Shown here: in pieces, positions 1 to 8,325 of the stretch
Numbering within the stretch: the stretch's first letter is position 1
Layout of the letters: each line of letters opens with the position of its first letter
Assembly (NCBI RefSeq): GCF_002128405.1
Contig: NZ_NETJ01000001.1
Span: forward strand, 372,001 to 436,000
DNA length: 64,000 nt
Direction: 5' to 3'
Source: Gottfriedia solisilvae
Lineage (GTDB): Bacteria > Bacillota > Bacilli > Bacillales > Bacillaceae_G
Notes under the pieces: model-generated
Database searches by the model: none
Told to the model about the DNA's origin: nothing
The model's input: the letters and a program-made list of their open reading frames with translations, nothing else
Translations under genes and position numbers: made by a program

Positions 1-190
1 TATCTGCACCATGTGACAATAAATTTTTTACAACTTCAATTTGTCCAAAATGAGCTGCGATGCCTAATAGTGTTAAACCACTTTCATTTTCCTTATTCAC
101 TAAAATTGGTTGCTCACTTAATAGCTTGTCTACTAATTGATGGTCTCCAGTCTCAGCGGCAAGAAATAAAGTTGTTAATATTTCTATCAT
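1..190 (-). CDS. Ankyrin-repeat protein, N-terminal part (cut by window edge)
   Basis: Reading leftward from ATG at 190, 63 codons stay open to the window edge. The product has a short helical start (MIEILTTLFLAAETGDH) and then an ankyrin-like repeat: 'GLTLLGIAAHFGQIEVVKNL' followed by LSHGAD, which matches the ankyrin consensus (G-T-L-A-A-G-V-L-L-G-A). The ATG overlaps the pxpC stop (ATGA), so it is the last visible gene of the pcp-pxp operon and probably translationally coupled. Ankyrin proteins mediate protein-protein contacts; no specific partner can be inferred. The C-terminal part lies outside the window. Confidence 0.8.
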   Translation of the reverse strand, partial: MIEILTTLFLAAETGDHQLVDKLLSEQPILVNKENESGLTLLGIAAHFGQIEVVKNLLSHGAD

Positions 191-1143
191 GAAGATCTCT
201 CCTTTATTATGTTTTGCCTATCTAATAATAAATGCTTTAGAAATCTTTCATACTCAATATTTCGATTTCTCGCACTCTCTATATCTATTGCAACTAATTT
301 TATGTAATCGCCTTGCTTTGCTTGAGATAAAATTGTTAAATCAGAGTGAATAATCGTACCTAATGTCACATATCCACCAGTCGTTTGACAATCTGCGAGT
401 AGAATGATTGGTTGCCCGCTCGGTAAGATTTGAATTGTTCCAAAAGTCGTACCCTCTGAAAGTATATTGGCATTAAATTCTTGATTGATCTTTTCATTCG
501 TACTTAAATACATGCCCATTCTATTACTTGTTCCTATTAATAAATTAGTAGACAATTCATTGATTAAATCAGCTGGTAGCAAGTTAAAATGACTACTCTT
601 AATATAGTGAACCACTTTTCTATTTGAGTAGTTTGGTTGCCATTCATAATTTAGGCCGATTAAATCCCGTTTTTCATTATGGTACCCATGAATTATCATA
701 CCTTTAAGAATGACAGTACCTAACTTTGCAAGTACATAAGAAGATTGGCTCTCAAAATCTACTTTACTACAAATACCATCTGGTACTACAATATAAGCGT
801 AAACGCCACTTTTAGCGCCATGAAAAGTTAAGATATCATTTTGTTTCAATCGAATCACTCGATACATAGGAATTTTTTGACCATTAATTGTAGGTGATAA
901 ATCCGCTCCTGTAATAACGACATCCACATCATGACAAACTTTTAAAATCGTACCACCCATGGCAACTTCAATACTCGCAACATCACGTTTGTTTCCAAGC
1001 AATATATTACCAATTTGATAAGCTAATTGATCCATAGCTCCAGAAACTGGTATGCCCATATGTCTAAAATTCTTTCTGCCCATATCTTGGATTGTAACTA
1101 GTACTCCGACCTTTAACACTTCAAATAAAGAAATCAATATCAT
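187..1143 (-). CDS. pxpC: 5-oxoprolinase subunit PxpC (KipA / biotin-dependent carboxylase-like)
   Basis: Third component of the prokaryotic ATP-dependent 5-oxoprolinase PxpABC, which opens 5-oxo-L-proline (pyroglutamate) to L-glutamate. The 318-residue product shows the family start VLKVGVLVTIQDMGR near residue 9 and the later 'ILPSGQPIILLADCQTTGGY' stretch typical of the KipA/YbgK (AHS2) domain. No signal peptide. It overlaps pxpA by one base at its start and the ankyrin gene at its end. The ATG at 1143 has GGAGAG only a few bases upstream, so spacing is tight, but no better start precedes the conserved region. The KipA name reflects kinase-A regulation in B. subtilis; the pxpA/pcp context favours oxoprolinase here. 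Confidence 0.93.
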   Translation of the reverse strand: MILISLFEVLKVGVLVTIQDMGRKNFRHMGIPVSGAMDQLAYQIGNILLGNKRDVASIEVAMGGTILKVCHDVDVVITGADLSPTINGQKIPMYRVIRLKQNDILTFHGAKSGVYAYIVVPDGICSKVDFESQSSYVLAKLGTVILKGMIIHGYHNEKRDLIGLNYEWQPNYSNRKVVHYIKSSHFNLLPADLINELSTNLLIGTSNRMGMYLSTNEKINQEFNANILSEGTTFGTIQILPSGQPIILLADCQTTGGYVTLGTIIHSDLTILSQAKQGDYIKLVAIDIESARNRNIEYERFLKHLLLDRQNIIKERSS

Positions 1144-1898
1144 TACTCTCCAACTGTTTTGACAGCAATTTGATGTTGATGAAAACTCTTTCGCAATTCA
1201 GCTGCTAACTCGGCCCCGATAACTGAATCACTATGTAAGCAAATTGTATCAGCATTTAATGTGATTATTTTTCCTGAAATTGTTGTAACTGTATTCGTAG
1301 TAATAATTTGAATTGCTTGTTCTACTGCCTCTTTCGTACTCCTATGCACAGACAATGGCAGACTCCGATCGACAAGTAACCCATCTTCTTGATATGTACG
1401 ATCTGCAAATACTTCAGAAGCATATGGGATATTCATTTCAATTGCTGCTTCTATTAATTTACTATTTGAAAGTCCATATAAAATTAAAGAAGAATCAAAA
1501 GTTTTTATCGCTTTTGTAATAGCTAATGCTAGTTTACTATTTTTTGCTGCCATATTGTATAAAGCCCCATGAGGCTTTACATGATGTAAATCCATTTTAT
1601 GAGCTTTACAAACTGAATACAAAGCACCTATTTGATAAAGTACTAGTTTATAAACCTCATCTTCTGTAAAATTCATTTCTCTGCGTCCAAAACCAAGTAA
1701 ATCTGGAAAACTTGGATGTGCCCCAATTGAAATATTATATTTTTTTGCAAGCTTAACCGTTTCATACATAGTAAATGGATCTCCGGCATGAAAGCCACAT
1801 GCAATATTTGCTGATGAAATATGAGGCATGATCCCTTCATCATCTATTTGATACCGTCCAAAACTTTCACCAATATCGCTATTTAAATCAATTCTCAT
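1143..1898 (-). CDS. pxpA: 5-oxoprolinase subunit PxpA (LamB/YcsF family)
   Basis: Cytoplasmic PxpA subunit of the 5-oxoprolinase complex, 251 residues in the LamB/YcsF TIM-barrel-like family. Diagnostic motifs are DLNSDIGESFG at the N-terminus, NIACGFHAGDP near residue 33 and HVKPHGALYN near residue 107, which carry the conserved Asp/His residues of the family. It starts inside the 3' end of pxpB (overlap 1888-1898) and ends one base into pxpC, so the three subunits are tightly coupled. ATG at 1898 was chosen over a TTG one codon upstream. The ribosome site is weak, as expected for a coupled internal gene. Confidence 0.95.
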   Translation of the reverse strand: MRIDLNSDIGESFGRYQIDDEGIMPHISSANIACGFHAGDPFTMYETVKLAKKYNISIGAHPSFPDLLGFGRREMNFTEDEVYKLVLYQIGALYSVCKAHKMDLHHVKPHGALYNMAAKNSKLALAITKAIKTFDSSLILYGLSNSKLIEAAIEMNIPYASEVFADRTYQEDGLLVDRSLPLSVHRSTKEAVEQAIQIITTNTVTTISGKIITLNADTICLHSDSVIGAELAAELRKSFHQHQIAVKTVGE

Positions 1899-2631
1899 CA
1901 ACTTCGAGCACTTCCTTCTTGAGCGAAAATGAACCTTCTTTAATAGATTTTTCTATTTCTGCATATTCGATTTCATTAATTGATTTGAATCGTAAGAAAC
2001 TACCTGATTGAAACAATACCGTATCATCACGATTATTTGAAAAGATAGTGACTGGGGTTTGACCAATAATATTCCAACCCCCGGGCGATTCAAACGGATA
2101 AATTCCTGTTTGGTCCCCTGCAATTCCAACAGCCCCTTGCCGAACAAGTTTAGGCTTTTTCAACCTAGGCGTAGCTAATTTTCGGTTTAATCCTCCGAGA
2201 TATGGAAACCCAGGCAAAAACCCAATCATATAAATTCGATATAAGCTTTCCTGATGCATCTGAATCACTTCATTCATTGAAATATGATGATGATTCATGA
2301 CATTCTCGATATCAGGACCATATTGCAATCCATAACAAACAGGAATTTCATATATTGTTTTCTTCTGTTTAAGATTTATAGTTTGCAAATTAAGTATTTG
2401 CGTTTCAACTTCTTTCTTTAATTCGAAAAATGAATATGTAATCGAGTCATAAAACATGGTAACTGAATGATAAGAAGGAACAACTCCAGTAAATTTATGC
2501 CCCATTTTATTTATAATGTGGCGTGAGATAACTTGTACCAAATCATTTGTTTCGTCTGAAATTGAATCCCCTACATAACATACAATACCAGAACATCCAA
2601 CAGGATGAATTGATACATTAATTTTCTTCAT
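1888..2631 (-). CDS. pxpB: 5-oxoprolinase subunit PxpB (KipI family)
   Basis: PxpB/KipI (AHS1 domain), 247 residues. It forms a complex with PxpC that, with PxpA, converts 5-oxoproline to glutamate using ATP. Visible signatures are VPSYHSVTMFYD near residue 50, the GFLPGFPYLGGL loop near residue 137 and GIAGDQTGIYPFESPGGW followed by NIIGQTP near residue 170. It overlaps the end of pcp by 14 bases and the start of pxpA by 11. There is no clear independent ribosome site, which supports coupling to pcp. KipI of B. subtilis also inhibits the sporulation kinase KinA, so a second role is possible. Confidence 0.95.
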   Translation of the reverse strand: MKKINVSIHPVGCSGIVCYVGDSISDETNDLVQVISRHIINKMGHKFTGVVPSYHSVTMFYDSITYSFFELKKEVETQILNLQTINLKQKKTIYEIPVCYGLQYGPDIENVMNHHHISMNEVIQMHQESLYRIYMIGFLPGFPYLGGLNRKLATPRLKKPKLVRQGAVGIAGDQTGIYPFESPGGWNIIGQTPVTIFSNNRDDTVLFQSGSFLRFKSINEIEYAEIEKSIKEGSFSLKKEVLEVDEN

Positions 2632-3235
2632 TTGTATTAATAACTTTTAACGCTAGCTTGATTGCATTTACTAAATCAGATTGTGACCAGCTAGGTAAGT
2701 TTTTCTGTAAAACTGCTAATTCATGTGAAGCTGGAATATGAATAAAGCCACTTGGAATTGAGATTTCTTTATTCTTTAATTCATTCAGCATTTGATACAT
2801 AACGTTATTGCATAAATAGGTTCCAGCTGAATTCGAAACTTCTGCTGGAAATTTATTTTCATTTAAATGATCAACAATTGCTTGTACAGGTAATGTTGAA
2901 AATAAGCCATCTGGCCCTTCTTCATCGATTTTTTTACCAATAAATTTATTTCCTTGATTGTCTGCTGCACCATCATTGCAATTAATAGCAATTCGTTCAG
3001 GTGTAACTTTAAAACGGCCACCAGCTAAGCCCAAAGATACGACTGCATTTGGATTGATTTCATGATAAAACTTAATGAGAAGATCTCCAGCAGATTGAAA
3101 ATCTACAGGTAATATTTTACCAATAATTTTATACTGACCAATAGATTGTCCATCCAGTTCTTTCACAATATCTTCCGTTGGATTGATCGGAAAGTTTAAA
3201 AAAGGTTCAAATCCTGTTAAAAGTAAAGTCTTCAA
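2618..3235 (-). CDS. pcp: Pyroglutamyl-peptidase I (pyrrolidone-carboxylate peptidase)
   Basis: Cysteine peptidase of family C15 that removes N-terminal pyroglutamate from peptides. With the start used here (205 residues) the catalytic triad is Glu80 (PERIAIN), Cys142 (GTYLCNN) and His166 (FIHIPASHE). Two TTG codons are possible, at 3244 and 3235. The second puts the GAAAGG ribosome site about 10 bases upstream and gives the canonical N-terminus MKTLLLTGFEPF. As first gene of the operon it supplies free pyroglutamate, which the downstream PxpABC turns into glutamate, so the operon is a complete salvage route. Confidence 0.95.
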   Translation of the reverse strand: MKTLLLTGFEPFLNFPINPTEDIVKELDGQSIGQYKIIGKILPVDFQSAGDLLIKFYHEINPNAVVSLGLAGGRFKVTPERIAINCNDGAADNQGNKFIGKKIDEEGPDGLFSTLPVQAIVDHLNENKFPAEVSNSAGTYLCNNVMYQMLNELKNKEISIPSGFIHIPASHELAVLQKNLPSWSQSDLVNAIKLALKVINTNEEN

Positions 3236-3471
3236 TTTTATCAAAACCTTTCAAAAAAATGTATTGTTGCAATATTCTACAAAAGAAATGTATTTCCCTT
3301 TCAATCATTAATAAATACAGTTTTCATTCTATATAACTTAGATATTAATCTTTTTTAATCGCGTAAAGAGTTAACAATATTTAACATTTTTAAAAAACTG
3401 TAACAGAGACAACTTCTTCAAACATAGGATTAAATGATCATCATCATTAAGTTCTATGGGGAGGAAGGCGA

Positions 3472-4230
3472 TTGATTAGAAAATTTTTTACGTTGTTGAT
3501 TTTGACTTGTTTAATATTCTTTAGCATAGGAATAAAATCTAGTAAAGCTGCTGGAAGTCAATTTGTAATCATTAATAAATCAACAAATCAGCTTGCATAT
3601 TATGAAAACGGGAAATTCATTAAAGTATTTAAAGTAGCCACTGGTAGAAAACCATCCTACACTCCTGAAGGAAAGTTTAAAATTGTAAATAAAATTGTAA
3701 ATAGGCCGTACTATAAAGAAGGTATTCCGGGCGGCGATCCTCGAAATCCACTTGGTAACCGTTGGCTTGGGTTAAATGCTCGAGGAACATGGGGTACAAC
3801 ATATGCTATTCATGGAAACAATAATCCTAGTTCAATTGGGAAATATGTTAGCTCTGGTTGTATTCGGATGTATGATAATGAAGTAGAATGGCTATTTGCT
3901 AGAATTAAAGTAAATACGCCTGTTGTAATAACAACATCTACAAAAGCCTTTAACACAATTGCAAAAGCAAATGGTTATAAGGTAACTGGTACTAACACAA
4001 ATCCTTCTTTACCCTCTACAAATGTAGGAATATTAAAATTGGGGAATCGTGGAACAGCCGTAAAATCCCTACAGAAAAAACTAACATCTCTCGGGTACAG
4101 TACAAAAGGAATTGATGGTATATTTGGATATCATACAGACCAAGCCGTACGCAGATTTCAAAAAGATCATCATTTAAAAGTAGATGGGATTGTTGGTGCT
4201 GCAACAATAAAAGCTCTTGGAGGATTATAA
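3472..4230 (+). CDS. Secreted L,D-transpeptidase (YkuD) with C-terminal peptidoglycan-binding domain
   Basis: The 252-residue exported protein has a signal peptide at residues 1-27 ending in SKAAG, a YkuD L,D-transpeptidase domain at about 29-155, and a PG_binding_1 helical domain at about 188-252 (LGNRGTAVKSLQ ... GIDGIFGYHTDQAVRRFQ). The catalytic motif is visible with His114 and Cys130 in HGNNNPSSIGKY-VSSGCIRM. Such enzymes make 3-3 cross-links in peptidoglycan or attach proteins to it. It starts at TTG, 4 bases after a strong GGGGAGGAAGG. It is transcribed divergently from pcp, with a 236-bp shared upstream region. Confidence 0.92.
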   Translation: MIRKFFTLLILTCLIFFSIGIKSSKAAGSQFVIINKSTNQLAYYENGKFIKVFKVATGRKPSYTPEGKFKIVNKIVNRPYYKEGIPGGDPRNPLGNRWLGLNARGTWGTTYAIHGNNNPSSIGKYVSSGCIRMYDNEVEWLFARIKVNTPVVITTSTKAFNTIAKANGYKVTGTNTNPSLPSTNVGILKLGNRGTAVKSLQKKLTSLGYSTKGIDGIFGYHTDQAVRRFQKDHHLKVDGIVGAATIKALGGL

Positions 4231-4243
4231 AGTTAGCACGTAT

Positions 4244-4268
4244 TAGAGGAGAAACCTCTATTTTTTTT
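4244..4268 (+). terminator. Rho-independent terminator of the L,D-transpeptidase gene
   Basis: Hairpin TAGAGG-AGAAA-CCTCTA followed by eight T residues, 14 bases after the stop codon. Confidence 0.9.
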
Positions 4269-4270
4269 GT

Positions 4271-4299
4271 AAAAAAAAGAGCTGCTCGTAGCAACTCTT
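4271..4299 (-). terminator. Rho-independent terminator of the UPF0303 gene
   Basis: On the minus strand, AAGAGTTGC and GCAGCTCTT pair around a short loop and are followed by a run of T. It serves the convergent gene ending at 4317. Confidence 0.88.
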
Positions 4300-4316
4300 A
4301 AATTTAAAATATTAAT

Positions 4317-4805
4317 TTAAAGTTGGGAAGTTTCCGTTAGAAATTTGGTAAATGCCTCAACGATCAATCCATGGTCTTCTTCTTGGGACAAGCCAGAAAC
4401 CGTTATAACGCCAATGACACCTGTTCCTTCAATCGTAATTGGAAATGCCCCACCATGTATAGCATAGTCAAACGGACTAACAGAATAAAATTCAAAATAT
4501 GATCTGTTTTTCATCTCGTTATAAAATCGCATATAATATGAACTGTGATGGTGACGGAGTACAACATTTGTTTTCTTCTTAATCCATTCATCTTGGTCCG
4601 GAGTTGTACCATCCATAGCGTGATGGAAAATGGTTTGCCCATTCTTCACGATATTAATTGATACAGCTTTATTGATTTTTTTAGTAGCTTCAATGATCGA
4701 TAAGCCGATTTCTAGTGCATCTTCATTAGAAAAACGCTTAAAAACTAGTTTTTCTTCCTGCTTTTTAATGAGGTCAAGTTTCTCTTGAATATTGGTATTT
4801 TCCAA
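4317..4805 (-). CDS. UPF0303 / heme-degrading-domain (DUF336-like) protein
   Basis: The 162-residue cytoplasmic protein belongs to the UPF0303 branch of the GlcG/HbpS-like family. Recognisable features are the VSINIVKNGQTIFHHAMDGT segment near residue 49, the RHHHSSYYM histidine cluster near residue 86, and the C-terminal glycine-rich GGAFPI-TIEGTGVIGVITVSGL that forms the family core. The function is not established; some relatives bind heme or corrinoid. It starts at TTG with AAGGAG 8 bases upstream. It follows the dehydrogenase at 4830 by 24 bases and is probably its operon partner under the DeoR regulator. Confidence 0.85.
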   Translation of the reverse strand: MENTNIQEKLDLIKKQEEKLVFKRFSNEDALEIGLSIIEATKKINKAVSINIVKNGQTIFHHAMDGTTPDQDEWIKKKTNVVLRHHHSSYYMRFYNEMKNRSYFEFYSVSPFDYAIHGGAFPITIEGTGVIGVITVSGLSQEEDHGLIVEAFTKFLTETSQL

Positions 4806-4829
4806 AGTAAACGCTCCTTGAAGAACAAT

Positions 4830-5873
4830 TTAATCTAAATAGATTGCTTTCTTTTCTAAACTACTTTTTTGGGCAGCCTCAATAATTTTTATTACTAATA
4901 AACCTTCTTGTCCAGAAACTGGTACACTTTTTCCATCATTAATGCTTTCGGCAATTTTTTTATAGTACGTTAAATAAGAACCATGTACGGTTTCAATTGT
5001 TTCCGATTTCACTTTTTCTCCGTCAATTGTATTGAGGTTACCGTAAAATTGAGGATCATCCGCTCCCCATGAATCATTTATAGGCTTTTTACCAGATTTA
5101 AGTGCATCTTCTTGTCCATCAAGCCCGTACTTAATAAAGCTTCCTTTGCTTCCATGAACCTGGAAACGCGGTCCATTACTCGGAACGATTGATCCAGAAT
5201 GTAAAATAACTCTTAGCTTCTCATATCCTAAAGTAAGATGGAAATAATCATCCGTTTCGCCATTTTCTCTTTGAGCAAATACATCTGCTAATATAAATTT
5301 TGGCATTCCAAATAGCTGTAAGGCTTGATCTATTAAATGTGAACCTAAATCATACAATGTACCTGATCCAGGACCTTGCTTTTCTCTCCATCTATCCCTT
5401 ACCTCTGGTCGGAAGCGATCAAAATGAACCTGGTATGTATTAATCTCTCCAAGCACACCTTCACTCACTAGCTTCTTCACCGTTAAATAATCATTATCCC
5501 ATCTTCTGTTATGATAAACGCTTAAAAGTAGATTCTTTTCTTCGGCAATTTTGATTAGATCCTCTGCCTCCTGAGTTTCTACTACCATTGGCTTCTCCAA
5601 AATAACATGTTTACCGGCTATTAAACTCTGTTTAGCCATTTCATAATGCAAACCACTTGGTGTTGTAATTACGACTAAATCAATCGCTTGATCCTCGAGA
5701 ACCTCATCTAAACTTTTCACTACTTCAACGTCGCTCAAATCTTGTAGAACTTTTTCCTTATTAGAACTAACAACTTTTAACACTTTGAATTCCTCTAAAA
5801 CACTTAACAATGGTGCATGAAAAGTAGCTCCTGAAAGGCCATACCCAACTAAACCAACATTAATTTTTTTCAT
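4830..5873 (-). CDS. Gfo/Idh/MocA family NAD(P)-dependent oxidoreductase (IolW/YvaA/YdgJ-like)
   Basis: The 347-residue dehydrogenase has an N-terminal Rossmann fold (VGLVGYGLSG, residues 5-14), the EKPM motif typical of Gfo/Idh enzymes, and a C-terminal alpha/beta domain (YDLGSHLIDQALQLFG). The closest resemblance I recognise is to scyllo-inositol dehydrogenases of the YvaA/IolW type, but the substrate cannot be fixed from sequence. ATG at 5873 is preferred because it gives the canonical MKKINVGLVGYG start and has AAGGAG upstream. It overlaps the DeoR regulator gene by 14 bases, implying co-transcription and control by that regulator. Confidence 0.88.
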   Translation of the reverse strand: MKKINVGLVGYGLSGATFHAPLLSVLEEFKVLKVVSSNKEKVLQDLSDVEVVKSLDEVLEDQAIDLVVITTPSGLHYEMAKQSLIAGKHVILEKPMVVETQEAEDLIKIAEEKNLLLSVYHNRRWDNDYLTVKKLVSEGVLGEINTYQVHFDRFRPEVRDRWREKQGPGSGTLYDLGSHLIDQALQLFGMPKFILADVFAQRENGETDDYFHLTLGYEKLRVILHSGSIVPSNGPRFQVHGSKGSFIKYGLDGQEDALKSGKKPINDSWGADDPQFYGNLNTIDGEKVKSETIETVHGSYLTYYKKIAESINDGKSVPVSGQEGLLVIKIIEAAQKSSLEKKAIYLD

Positions 5874-6645
5874 CTGATTCACTCTCTCCTTCTTCTTCGG
5901 TAACAATTAAATGTATATTATTTTCAATTATCTTTTTCATCACAGCATCATCCGGTTGCGTATCTGTAATAATGACATCAAAATCTGTAATATCACAAAC
6001 CTTATGTAGAAATGTTTTTTCAAACTTTGAACGATCAGCTAGTAAAATAACTTGTCGTGCACGGCTAATCATTTTCTTCTTTAAGAAAGCTTCTTCCTCA
6101 TCAGGTGATGTTGCTCCTTCAGAGCTAATACCACAAGCACCGATAAATAGCTGATCAACCATAAAGTCATTCAGTGTTTCAATCGTTCTAGGTCCAGTTA
6201 GATTTCTGTTTTTTCGATTGAATTTTCCAGGAAGTAAAAAAGTTGGAATATCAGTATACTCCCCTAACAAATCAACAATATCAATAGAATTAGTAATCAC
6301 ATTAACTTGCTTGTTTTCCATGAATTTAGCCATAAGTGCACCAGTTGAAGATGCATCAATCAATAAATCATAATGATCGTTTATTAGAAAAGAAGCGCTC
6401 TGAGCAATTCGCTCTTTACTTGCTGTCACTTTTCGTTCTTTATAATCCATTAAATTCTTATTAGCTGATGGAAGTGTCGCTCCACCTTTGATTCTGATTA
6501 TTTCTTCGCGTTCCTCGAGTTTAACAAGATCTCTTCTGGCTGTATCCTTTGAAACACTAAGCATTTCGCATATCTCTTCTAATGAAATACTTTTATGAGA
6601 AGACAAATACTTTTTTATCAAAGTTAACCGTTGTTCTTGATACAT
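5860..6645 (-). CDS. DeoR-family transcriptional regulator
   Basis: The 261-residue repressor has an N-terminal DeoR winged helix at about residues 4-57 (SLEEICEMLSVSKDTARRDL with LVKLEEREEI) and a C-terminal DeoRC sugar-phosphate sensor domain at about 75-235. It heads the regulator-dehydrogenase-UPF0303 operon. The effector is probably a sugar phosphate (family knowledge). An almost perfect inverted repeat of ACTTAAGT units 90 bp upstream (6731-6751) is a good candidate for its own operator. ATG at 6645 follows AAAGGGG by about 9 bases. Confidence 0.92.
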   Translation of the reverse strand: MYQEQRLTLIKKYLSSHKSISLEEICEMLSVSKDTARRDLVKLEEREEIIRIKGGATLPSANKNLMDYKERKVTASKERIAQSASFLINDHYDLLIDASSTGALMAKFMENKQVNVITNSIDIVDLLGEYTDIPTFLLPGKFNRKNRNLTGPRTIETLNDFMVDQLFIGACGISSEGATSPDEEEAFLKKKMISRARQVILLADRSKFEKTFLHKVCDITDFDVIITDTQPDDAVMKKIIENNIHLIVTEEEGESESDEKN

Positions 6646-6730
6646 AGACTACTGCCCCTTTAAAAATTTCATTACTAATTTCTAAGCTTGCTTTCTATTA
6701 TATAAGATGAATCAAGATATATCCACAATA

Positions 6731-6751
6731 AAACTTAAGTAACTTAAGTTT
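6731..6751. promoter_or_regulatory. Candidate DeoR-type operator (inverted repeat of ACTTAAGT)
   Basis: AAACTTAAGT-A-ACTTAAGTTT is a perfect 10+1+10 inverted repeat. Partial copies follow at 6754-6777 (ATAAGTTT, TTTAAGTT, TACTTAAT). It lies upstream of the DeoR gene, with a TATAAT-like -10 candidate near 6697-6702 on the minus strand. Assignment to the DeoR protein is inference from position. I see nothing else of note in the rest of the 6646-7012 intergenic stretch. Confidence 0.55.
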
Positions 6752-7012
6752 TATAAGTTTTTTAAGTTATACTACTTAATCATAACATTAGATTTTAGGT
6801 TCATATCCTAAATAAATCACAGAAATAAGGCCAATTCACAGTATACAAAAACTGCTCAAGTGAATTTATTTATGAATTTAGTTTTTTAGTTATCATGTTA
6901 TGAAGTCAAAAGTTTCAAGATTAATTGGAAATATATGTTAAAATATAAAAAGGAAAGTGGCTTATTATCGGAATTCAGGATTTGAATATTTAATAGATTC
7001 GGAGGTGTTATT

Positions 7013-7552
7013 ATTAAAAAGTTTGGAATGATTATAGTAATCGTATGCTTTTCATTATTAGTAGCCTGTTCTAACAATCAATCTTTTGAAGACTTTTTTC
7101 AGAAGAAAATGGAGGAAAATAAAAAAGATTATGATGAAGATGTTAATTATTCTTACTCTCTTATTCATCATGATCTAAATGTCGTACATCCAGACGATGC
7201 TATTGCCATATTTCTTGAGAATAACCTCCAAGGAGAACAAATATTCATTGCTTACTTTGAGAAAATAAATGGTCATTGGAACTGGAAACAAACTAGAGGA
7301 TCAGAATGGGATACTACTCAAAAATGGTCTTCTATGAATAATGTACCCTATATATATTCTGGTGCGATAAGTGATGAAACGATTAAAGAAGTTTATGCAG
7401 GGAAAGAACAAGCTAAAATCATTCATGTTAAAGGCAATAATAGGTTTTGGTATGCGATTAGTAATAACAAGGATGTAACTGTTAAATACGTTAAGGAAGA
7501 TGGAACTGAGGAATTAATAGAAGAAATAGATGAAGAGATGTTTAAGGATTGA
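7013..7552 (+). CDS. Small lipoprotein of unknown function, apparent ATT start
   Basis: About 179 residues with a lipoprotein signal (hydrophobic IIVIVCFSLLVAC, lipobox LVAC) and an acidic mature part with no family I recognise. The first ATG (7028) has no ribosome site and would leave the signal without basic residues. Reading from ATT at 7013 gives M-K-K-F-G before the hydrophobic core, and GGAGGTG lies 5 bases upstream. ATT initiation is known for infC, so this is a reasonable though unproven start. A bidirectional terminator follows at 7619. The product is expected to be anchored on the outer face of the membrane. Confidence 0.75.
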   Translation: MKKFGMIIVIVCFSLLVACSNNQSFEDFFQKKMEENKKDYDEDVNYSYSLIHHDLNVVHPDDAIAIFLENNLQGEQIFIAYFEKINGHWNWKQTRGSEWDTTQKWSSMNNVPYIYSGAISDETIKEVYAGKEQAKIIHVKGNNRFWYAISNNKDVTVKYVKEDGTEELIEEIDEEMFKD

Positions 7553-7618
7553 AAAGTCAATAAGAACAAATAGAAACTGTAGAACACTATAATAATAGAA
7601 TGATAATCATACATAAAT

Positions 7619-7656
7619 AAAGCTCAGAGTTATTTAGAAACTCTGAGCTTTTATTT
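7619..7656. terminator. Bidirectional terminator between convergent genes
   Basis: Stem AAGCTCAGAGTT / AACTCTGAGCTT with T-rich flanks on both strands. It separates the lipoprotein gene from the convergent gene ending at 7699. Confidence 0.88.
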
Positions 7657-7698
7657 TATCTTTTAATTAGTTCATTCACAAAAATTCGGCAACTTACT

Positions 7699-8184
7699 TT
7701 ACAATTCCCCTTTTATATTTAGAAGACTATGAAAATAATAATTTGCATCATTGTATGAGTTATATAAATCATAAAATGTATTCACAGAATATAAAAGAGT
7801 GATACTAATTAAACAAATGAAAAATAACTTTGGACCAGAAGGAATCAGTTTATACTTTCTTTTTCCCAAGATTATACTAACGATAATCAAAACTAAATAA
7901 GAAATACTAAGAATAAATTCTAATTTTTGCAAACTTAGATCATTAACCGTTCTTCTAAAACGATCTAAATAATCATCATTTTCTTTACTCTCTACGATGA
8001 AAAACACATTTTCTTTGTGACCTATTTTCCATTTATATTCTTTTTGTTCCTGTGTAATTTGATATTGATATCCACCTGCTTTTTCTTCGCGTAATATGAC
8101 AGTTGAGCTTGCCAGTATACTCTGGACATTCGTAAGTAACAAAATACACACGATTAATACAAAAATCACTCTTTCTCTCTTCAT
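7699..8184 (-). CDS. Membrane protein of unknown function
   Basis: The 161-residue product begins with a signal peptide or first membrane segment (residues 1-26, ending around ILASS). A roughly 65-residue extracytoplasmic part follows, then two membrane segments (about ILSISYLVLIIVSIILG and LFFICLISITLLYSV). I recognise no family. ATG at 8184 has AGGTGAGG just upstream; a GTG three codons earlier is less likely. It appears monocistronic. Confidence 0.7.
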   Translation of the reverse strand: MKRERVIFVLIVCILLLTNVQSILASSTVILREEKAGGYQYQITQEQKEYKWKIGHKENVFFIVESKENDDYLDRFRRTVNDLSLQKLEFILSISYLVLIIVSIILGKRKYKLIPSGPKLFFICLISITLLYSVNTFYDLYNSYNDANYYFHSLLNIKGEL

Positions 8185-8325
8185 AAACCTCACCTAATAC
8201 TATATAAATATCTATTCAACCTAGCCAAGTACACTTTTACAATTGACTACCAATTTTTCTAAATCAGCTTCATCAACTTAACTTTCGTTATGTGTTAACC
8301 TGAATCAAACATAACAATTGTGTCA

